64,000 nt of DNA from positions 436,001 through 500,000 of the forward strand of contig JAHBXF010000002.1 of assembly GCA_019636615.1 (NCBI GenBank), given 5' to 3'. This stretch comes from Phycisphaeraceae bacterium. Lineage in GTDB: Bacteria; Planctomycetota; Phycisphaerae; Phycisphaerales; UBA1924. How positions within the stretch are numbered: position 1 is the stretch's first letter; each line of letters starts with the position of its first letter. The notes below the pieces were generated by a model. That model was not told where the DNA came from. It made no database searches and saw only the letters and a list, made by a program, of their open reading frames with translations. Shown one piece after another: positions 58,990 through 64,000 of this stretch. The translations under genes were made by a program, and so were the position numbers.

Positions 58990-59907
58990 TCAGTCCTTCT
59001 TGCCGGGGATGAGCCCGCGGATTCCCTCCACACCCTTCTTGAGTTCGTCGGCGGCATCCTTCGCCTTGTTCGTCGCATCATCAACCGTGGAGCGGATGTT
59101 CTGCCCCGCGGACTGCAACTGCCTGGCGGCCTCGCCCGCTTTGCCGACAAACTCGACGCCCACGTTTTTCAGCCCGTCGAGCGAGGTCAACTGCCCTTTG
59201 AGATCTCCCAGGATGTCATCGGGAATGATCCCCCCGCCGGCATCAACGGCCGCGCCAAGCACGGCCTGAATGACGATGCCGGAGAGTTGCCCCATCGTCA
59301 CTCCCGAATCGGCCACACCGCCCTGACCCTTGCCCACGTTTGTCAGGCGGATGCGCTCTATGGGCACGTTCACCGCCGGGGAGACACTCCCCAGCCCGAT
59401 CATGTCCACCCGCACGTTTACGTTGGTGATCTCAAGTTCATTGACTACAAACTTCTTCTCTTCGCCGCCGGCGGCGGGCGGCTTCGAGGGCTGCGAGCCC
59501 GATGATGTTCTGCCCAGGTTGTCCAGCAGCACCTTGTAGTTTGTCTTCCCCTCGTTTCGCTCGAGGTTCACTGTGAGGTCGCTCAGTTTCAGCGTGGGCA
59601 GCACCACCACCGGCTGCTGCAGCGAGTCGTACGACACCGAAACCCCGCCCGAGCCCAGCGTGAAGAACTTCTCGGTCTTGAAGCCCGCGGGGTTGGCGAT
59701 GCGCAGCCCGGACATCTCGAACGTTCCAGCCCTGAGCCCAACCTTGGCCGAGTCCAGCGTGGTCTGCACGCCCGTGGCGTGCGTTCCTCCACGCTCAATC
59801 GCCGCTTTGGCGATGGCATCGATCCGCGAAATCGCGAAGAACACACCCGCGACCACCAGCACGACCACGAGCACCACGGCGATCAGAAGCCACTTGATGA
59901 TCTTCAT
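58990..59907 (-). CDS. AsmA-like envelope protein
   Basis: 305 residues from the ATG at 59907. One N-terminal transmembrane helix (about 5-27, WLLIAVVLVVVLVVAGVFF) is followed by an AsmA-type N-terminal pattern: LDSAKVGLRAGTFEMSGLRIANPAGF, then strands FTLGSGGVSVSYDSL and LKLSDLTVNLERN. The last 60 residues are amphipathic helix rich in Ala and Lys (QSAGQNIRSTVDDATNKAKDA). Family members are periplasmic and have been tied to lipid transfer between membranes. Longer in-frame starts up to 60102 add no conserved sequence. It lies between ahcY and metF on the same strand. Confidence 0.75.
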   Translation of the reverse strand: MKIIKWLLIAVVLVVVLVVAGVFFAISRIDAIAKAAIERGGTHATGVQTTLDSAKVGLRAGTFEMSGLRIANPAGFKTEKFFTLGSGGVSVSYDSLQQPVVVLPTLKLSDLTVNLERNEGKTNYKVLLDNLGRTSSGSQPSKPPAAGGEEKKFVVNELEITNVNVRVDMIGLGSVSPAVNVPIERIRLTNVGKGQGGVADSGVTMGQLSGIVIQAVLGAAVDAGGGIIPDDILGDLKGQLTSLDGLKNVGVEFVGKAGEAARQLQSAGQNIRSTVDDATNKAKDAADELKKGVEGIRGLIPGKKD

Positions 59908-60114
59908 CGTTCTGTTCCTTTTCTCAACGGCGGGGCCGCGAGTTGGCCGCCCCGCCCTTCCCCTCGCGCGCCCGGGGCTTGCTCGCCCCGGCGTACCTTC
60001 CCGAAAATCCCCGCGATGCCTTTCGACAACGCGGGGAAGAATCATTCGGTGCCCGCCGGCCCTGAGGAGGGCGAGCCGGCACGAACTTCGAGGCACGATC
60101 AAAGCGCCCCCGGA

Positions 60115-61641
60115 TCAATAGCGGTAGTGCTCGGGCTTGTAGGGCCCGTCCACCGACACGCCGATGTACGCCGCCTGCTCATCGCTCAGCCGCGTGAGGC
60201 GAACACCCAGTTTCTCAAGGTGCAACCGCGCCACCATCTCGTCGAGTTTCTTGGGCAGTGTGTACACCTTGCCCTTTTCGTACGAAAGGCCGCTCAGCGT
60301 CGGCTGTCCCTGCGCGTTGGCCCACAGATCGATCTGCGCCACCACCTGGTTGGTGAACGAGGCGCTCATCACGAACGAGGGGTGCCCCGTGGCGCACCCA
60401 AGGTTCAGCAGGCGCCCCTCGGCCAGCACCAGGATCGAGTGCGTGCCGCGTCCGTCGTGCGACGGGAAGACGAACTCGTCAAACTGGGGCTTGATGTTCA
60501 CCCTATTCACGCCGGGGAACTTCATCAGGCCCGACATGTCGATCTCGTTGTCGAAGTGGCCGATGTTCCCCACGATCGCCTTGTCCTTCATCCGCTTCAT
60601 GTGATCGACCGTGATCACGTTCTTGTTGCCGGTCGTCGTGATGAAGATGTCCGCCCGCTCCAGCACGTCCTCGAGCCTCGAAACTTCATACCCCTCCATC
60701 GCGGCCTGCAGCGCGCAGATCGGATCGATCTCCGTCACCACAACCCGGCAGCCCTGTCCCTTCAAAGCCTGGCAGCAGCCCTTGCCCACGTCGCCATACC
60801 CGAGCACCACGGCCACCTTGCCCGAGAGCATCACGTCCGTCGCGCGGTTGAGCCCGTCCACCAGCGAGTGCCGGCAGCCGTAGAGGTTGTCGAACTTGCT
60901 CTTGGTCGCGCTGTCGTTCACGTTGATCGCCGGCACCGCCAACTCGCCGGCCCGCGCCATCTCGTAGAGACGGTGCACGCCCGTCGTCGTTTCTTCGCTC
61001 ACGCCCTTCACCTCGGCGAGCACGCGGGTGAAACGTCCCGGCGCGTTCTTCTGCTCCTGCCGCAGCAGTTCCAGGATCACGCCCCATTCCTCCGAATCAG
61101 TCTGCGCGTTGAACGCGGGCACCTTCCCGGCCTTTTCAAACGCCGCGCCCTTGTGCAGCAGCAGCGTGAGGTCGCCGCCGTCGTCGAGCACCATGTTCGG
61201 CGCCCGCCCGCCCGCGAAGTTCAGCACCTGGCTGGTGCACCACCAGTATTCATCAAGCGTCTCGCCCTTCCACGCAAAGACGGCGACCCCCTTGGGGTCA
61301 ACCACGGTCCCGTCTCGCCCGACGACGACCGCCGCCGCCGCGGTGTCCTGCGTCGAGAAGATGTTGCACGAACACCAGCGCACCTCGGCGCCAAGGTCCA
61401 CGAGCGTCTCGATGAGCACCGCCGTCTGCACCGTCATGTGCAGGCTGCCCGCGATGCGTGCACCCTTGAGCGGCTTGGTCGCGCTGTACTTTTCCCGCAG
61501 CGCCATCAGCCCGGGCATCTCGTGCTCGGCGAGGCGGATCTCGTGCCGGCCCAGTTCGGCCAGCGCAAGGTCCTTCACCTTGAAATCAAGCCCGCCACGC
61601 GAAATCGAAGGGGTCACGGCCGATCCTGCTGCGGTTGTCAT
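60115..61641 (-). CDS. ahcY: Adenosylhomocysteinase (SAH hydrolase)
   Basis: NAD-dependent enzyme that splits S-adenosylhomocysteine to adenosine and homocysteine, relieving product inhibition of methyltransferases. 508 residues from the ATG at 61641 behind AGGAG. Hallmarks are [16 protein letters not shown], the catalytic Cys region [11 protein letters not shown], the NAD-binding [14 protein letters not shown], and the C-terminal KPEHYRY that closes the neighbouring active site. It is of the long class with an insertion of roughly 40 residues (about 150-200). It lies 91 bases after a SahR-like regulator gene. No SAM or SAH riboswitch was recognised in the leader. Confidence 0.97.
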   Translation of the reverse strand: MTTAAGSAVTPSISRGGLDFKVKDLALAELGRHEIRLAEHEMPGLMALREKYSATKPLKGARIAGSLHMTVQTAVLIETLVDLGAEVRWCSCNIFSTQDTAAAAVVVGRDGTVVDPKGVAVFAWKGETLDEYWWCTSQVLNFAGGRAPNMVLDDGGDLTLLLHKGAAFEKAGKVPAFNAQTDSEEWGVILELLRQEQKNAPGRFTRVLAEVKGVSEETTTGVHRLYEMARAGELAVPAINVNDSATKSKFDNLYGCRHSLVDGLNRATDVMLSGKVAVVLGYGDVGKGCCQALKGQGCRVVVTEIDPICALQAAMEGYEVSRLEDVLERADIFITTTGNKNVITVDHMKRMKDKAIVGNIGHFDNEIDMSGLMKFPGVNRVNIKPQFDEFVFPSHDGRGTHSILVLAEGRLLNLGCATGHPSFVMSASFTNQVVAQIDLWANAQGQPTLSGLSYEKGKVYTLPKKLDEMVARLHLEKLGVRLTRLSDEQAAYIGVSVDGPYKPEHYRY

Positions 61642-61732
61642 GGGAACTCCTGTTTGCGTTGCTCTTCTCTTCTTCGTCCGTTCTTGTGCGGCCCGGGCCG
61701 TGCAGGCCCCGCCAAGCCGCGCTGTGTCTCAC

Positions 61733-62689
61733 TCATACCCGCGCCGTGGCCACGAACAGCCCCGGACCTTTCGCGTCCGGCTCGCTGGGCAACTCGCTGA
61801 AATACACACTCTTGAACCCCGCCCGGAGGCACACGCCCTCGATAGTCTCCCGCGAGAACCCCAGGTGCTTGTGCCCCATCGTCCGCTTGTAGTCTTCTCT
61901 GTCGTGCGCCAGCATGTCGACCAGCGCCAGCACGCCGCCGCCGCGGTCGGGTCTGAGCACCCGCCGAACCTCCGACACCGCCCGAGAAGGGTCGTCGATG
62001 TGGTGCAGCACCAGCATGCACACCGCCGCGTCCACACTCCCCTGTTCGATCGGAAGCCCCTCGACAGATGCCCTGGTGAATGACACATTCGTCGCGCCGC
62101 CCAGGCGTTCCTGCGCTGCCGAGAGCATCGGTTCGGACTGGTCGATGGCGATCACGTGCTCAACCACAGGCGAGAGCAACTCGGCGACGTTGCCGGTGCC
62201 GCACCCGATGTCCGCCACCACCCAGTCGGGCCGGATCAACGCCAGCAGCGCGGTTGTTGTGAACCGCCCGCCGAACAACTCTGCGCGAACGTGATCCCAC
62301 TCGCCACGCACCCGCCCAAAGTACCCGACGCTGTCCGTCCGTCGCTCGGCAAGCACACCCTGCACGCGCCGATCGTCTTCTTCCAGTTCAGGCCCGCGCC
62401 CCATCGTGCCCCGCACCGCACCCCACACAGCACGCCCGGCCTCGGTCAGGTCATCCGCAATCATGCTGTAATAGGTGGCCGTTCCTTCAGCGCGGCGAGA
62501 GAGCCAACCCGCCTCAGCCAAGATCTTCAACTGACGGCTGGCGGTAGATTGGGGGATCTGGAAAACCTTGGCAACCTCTCCCACGGAGAGTTCTTGTCGC
62601 TCCAACAGTCTCAGCAGGCGCAGCCGGGATGGATCACCCAAGGAGGTGATCATTTCGCTCAGTTCTGTTGGCGAGGCCTCTTTCTTCAT
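61733..62689 (-). CDS. ArsR-family regulator fused to a SAM-methyltransferase-like domain (SahR-like)
   Basis: 318 residues from the ATG at 62689. Residues 8-85 are an ArsR winged helix: LGDPSRLRLLRLLERQELSVGEVAKVF, then IPQSTASRQLKILAEAGWL. The Cys metal site of ArsR is absent (ELSVGE in place of ELCVC). Residues about 150-300 are a class I methyltransferase fold with ADIGCGTG (159-166), AIDQSEPML and LHHIDDPSRA. SahR, a known ArsR-type repressor that senses SAH and controls ahcY, metF and related genes in Proteobacteria, has the same two-domain plan. Position directly before ahcY supports that role. A perfect inverted repeat overlaps its start codon. Confidence 0.85.
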   Translation of the reverse strand: MKKEASPTELSEMITSLGDPSRLRLLRLLERQELSVGEVAKVFQIPQSTASRQLKILAEAGWLSRRAEGTATYYSMIADDLTEAGRAVWGAVRGTMGRGPELEEDDRRVQGVLAERRTDSVGYFGRVRGEWDHVRAELFGGRFTTTALLALIRPDWVVADIGCGTGNVAELLSPVVEHVIAIDQSEPMLSAAQERLGGATNVSFTRASVEGLPIEQGSVDAAVCMLVLHHIDDPSRAVSEVRRVLRPDRGGGVLALVDMLAHDREDYKRTMGHKHLGFSRETIEGVCLRAGFKSVYFSELPSEPDAKGPGLFVATARV

Positions 62690-62706
62690 CCGTATTCTCG
62701 GATGAA
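62685..62706. promoter_or_regulatory. Inverted repeat over the start of the SahR-like gene, likely operator
   Basis: TTCATCCG and CGGATGAA form a perfect 8-bp inverted repeat around the 6-base centre TATTCT. It covers the ATG (62687-62689) and the bases just upstream, and lies in the 34-base gap to aroA. The symmetry suits a dimeric ArsR-type repressor, so self-regulation is inferred. Confidence 0.5.
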
Positions 62707-62723
62707 TGGTAGAAGCAATCCCC

Positions 62724-64000
62724 CTACGAGTCCAACCCGCCCTGACCATCCCGGTAGAAGAGCGAGAAATCAGCCCAATACCCCGGGTAAGTCTTGGCGA
62801 CGCAGGCGGGGTTGAGCACCCTCACGTTCGGCCGCCTCAACCCGATCAGGGAGAGGGACATGGCCATGCGGTGATCGTCGTAGGTCTCAAAAGCAACTGG
62901 CGGCGCATCATCAGAGCAGTCAAGGCCATCTACCGGCGGCGTAATGGTGAGCGCCGCAGGGTCGCCCGCCGCGCCGACATCGACGCGTACGCCCACTTTG
63001 CTCAGTTCGGCGCGCAGGGCTTCGATCCGGTCCGTCTCTTTCACCCGCAGAGTTCCGAGTCCGCGCAGGACCGAAGTTCCGGGCGCAAAGCAGGCCACCG
63101 CCGCGAGGCTCATCGCGGCGTCGGGCATGTCGCTCATGTCCGCCATGATGGGCGCAAGCCTCGACGGGCCGACGACCTGGATTGATGACCGGGGCGTTCG
63201 CCGTTCAATCGCACGCGCGCCCATCCGCCGCAGCAGCACCGCAAAGTCAGAATCGCCCTGAAGGGAGTTGTCGTCAAGATCCAGCACCTTTGACCGTGCG
63301 CCGGCCACCATCGCCGCGGCGGCCCAGAAATAGGTCGCTCCGCTCGCATCCGGCTCTACGTCGTATGTGAAGGCCGAGAGGCTGGGCCTGCCTGTTCCTG
63401 CGTCAACCGCGGCGGGATGAACCCGAATCACTCTCTGATCCGCCGATGTCTGAACCTCAACGCCCAGGCGGCTCAGCAGACCGACCGTCATGGCCACGTA
63501 CGAAGCGCTTGTCGCCGGCGCCCCAAGACGCACCGTCAATCCATGCTCAAAGAACGGCGCCGCGAGGAGCAGTGCCGAGATGAACTGGCTTGATTGCGTC
63601 GCGCCGATCTCAAGGCTTCTTGCTGCTACACCGCCGGAAGGGGGCGTGATTCGCAGCGGTGGGCACCCGGGTGTGCCAAGATATTCGATTTCGGCCCCGA
63701 GCAGTCCCAGCAACGCGCCCAACTCGCCGATGGGCCGCTGGCGCATGCGTTCGTTCCCGTCGATTACGGTGGGGCGCGGGCTCAGCAGCGCGGCCGCCGC
63801 GAGAAAGCGCACCGCCGTTCCAGCGTTATTCAAGTTCAGCGAGGCCTCTTCGCCCGTGACGCACCAACGGCCGTTTGTGCCGGTGACAGCCAACTCCCCC
63901 GGCCGCGTGCGATCGAACGTTGCCCCCAGCACGCTCAGCGCCTGCATCATCCTTTGCGCATCATCCGCGTCCAGCAGCGGCCCCACCAGTCTGCTCGTGC
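62724..64000 (-). CDS. aroA: 3-phosphoshikimate 1-carboxyvinyltransferase (EPSP synthase), 5' end outside the window
   Basis: Joins shikimate-3-phosphate and PEP to form EPSP in aromatic amino acid synthesis. About 425 residues are present. The frame stays open to the window edge, and its first residues (TSRLVGPLLDADDAQRM) align with the SRL-x-SDDT region that lies about 20-30 residues inside the family, so the start lies beyond base 64000. LNLNNAGTAVRFLAA, NERMRQRPIGELGALL, SSQFISALLLAAP, LRVKETDRI and TYDDHRMAMSLSL are all clear. It is upstream of the SahR-like gene on the same strand with a 34-base gap. Confidence 0.96.
   Translation of the reverse strand, partial: TSRLVGPLLDADDAQRMMQALSVLGATFDRTRPGELAVTGTNGRWCVTGEEASLNLNNAGTAVRFLAAAALLSPRPTVIDGNERMRQRPIGELGALLGLLGAEIEYLGTPGCPPLRITPPSGGVAARSLEIGATQSSQFISALLLAAPFFEHGLTVRLGAPATSASYVAMTVGLLSRLGVEVQTSADQRVIRVHPAAVDAGTGRPSLSAFTYDVEPDASGATYFWAAAAMVAGARSKVLDLDDNSLQGDSDFAVLLRRMGARAIERRTPRSSIQVVGPSRLAPIMADMSDMPDAAMSLAAVACFAPGTSVLRGLGTLRVKETDRIEALRAELSKVGVRVDVGAAGDPAALTITPPVDGLDCSDDAPPVAFETYDDHRMAMSLSLIGLRRPNVRVLNPACVAKTYPGYWADFSLFYRDGQGGLDS

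Noticed and set aside
61642..61732. Possible SAM or SAH riboswitch before ahcY
   Set aside because: The 91-base leader has a small GC hairpin but none of the conserved core bases of known SAM or SAH riboswitches that I could recognise.

Overview
The window is GC-rich and gene-dense and reads as chromosomal DNA of a planctomycete, most likely of the Phycisphaerae/Phycisphaerales type. This rests on gene families rather than on a marker-gene tree. The pointers are pseudopilin-like exported proteins with the [14 protein letters not shown]-terminus and a late DG motif, a secreted protein ending in a GC-type dockerin pair, a PEP-CTERM-like protein, several Gfo/Idh/MocA oxidoreductases and a GHL10/phosphodiester-glycosidase enzyme. 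No rRNA, insertion sequence, prophage or CRISPR array was seen.

Layout. 1-24 kb is mostly housekeeping: membrane pyrophosphatase (with an unusual His-rich loop), dUTPase, a CapD-like sugar-nucleotide dehydratase, ruvA, GDP-mannose pyrophosphorylase, ruvX, a LolA-like protein, a large exported TPR metallopeptidase, an acyltransferase, rarA, 5-formyl-THF cyclo-ligase, an L,D-transpeptidase, gyrB, a PilZ-receiver protein, tRNA-His and ATP-type PEP carboxykinase, then a pseudopilin-like protein. 24-28 kb holds two divergent S1-domain genes, one of them rpsA, separated by a 596-base structured intergenic region. 28-30.8 kb has an exported AMMECR1-like protein, tRNA-Val and mostly empty DNA.

30.8-50 kb is an accessory carbohydrate region. 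It contains a dockerin-anchored secreted protein, two GHL10 proteins (one fused to a phosphodiester glycosidase and EF-hands), two Gfo/Idh/MocA oxidoreductases, a PEP-CTERM paralogue of the dockerin protein, and a GntR/LacI hybrid regulator. These are followed by a pseudopilin-like protein, a Tat-type solute-binding lipoprotein, two sugar ABC permeases, an FAD oxidoreductase, and convergently a GH38 alpha-mannosidase. The likely job is regulated capture, import and breakdown of a mannose-containing glycan. No transporter ATPase is encoded here, so one must be supplied from elsewhere. A 16-base element is shared by the leaders of two genes in this region.

50-58 kb has lysA coupled to an SxxK serine hydrolase lipoprotein, an HGSNAT-like membrane acyltransferase coupled to a C39-like lipoprotein, and a MoxR ATPase coupled to an unknown exported protein. 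58-64 kb is a minus-strand methyl-cycle block: aroA (cut by the window edge), an ArsR-plus-methyltransferase regulator resembling SahR, ahcY, an AsmA-like protein and metF. The regulator carries a perfect 8-bp inverted repeat over its own start codon. No completely novel system can be proven from sequence alone; the strongest leads are listed in the findings.
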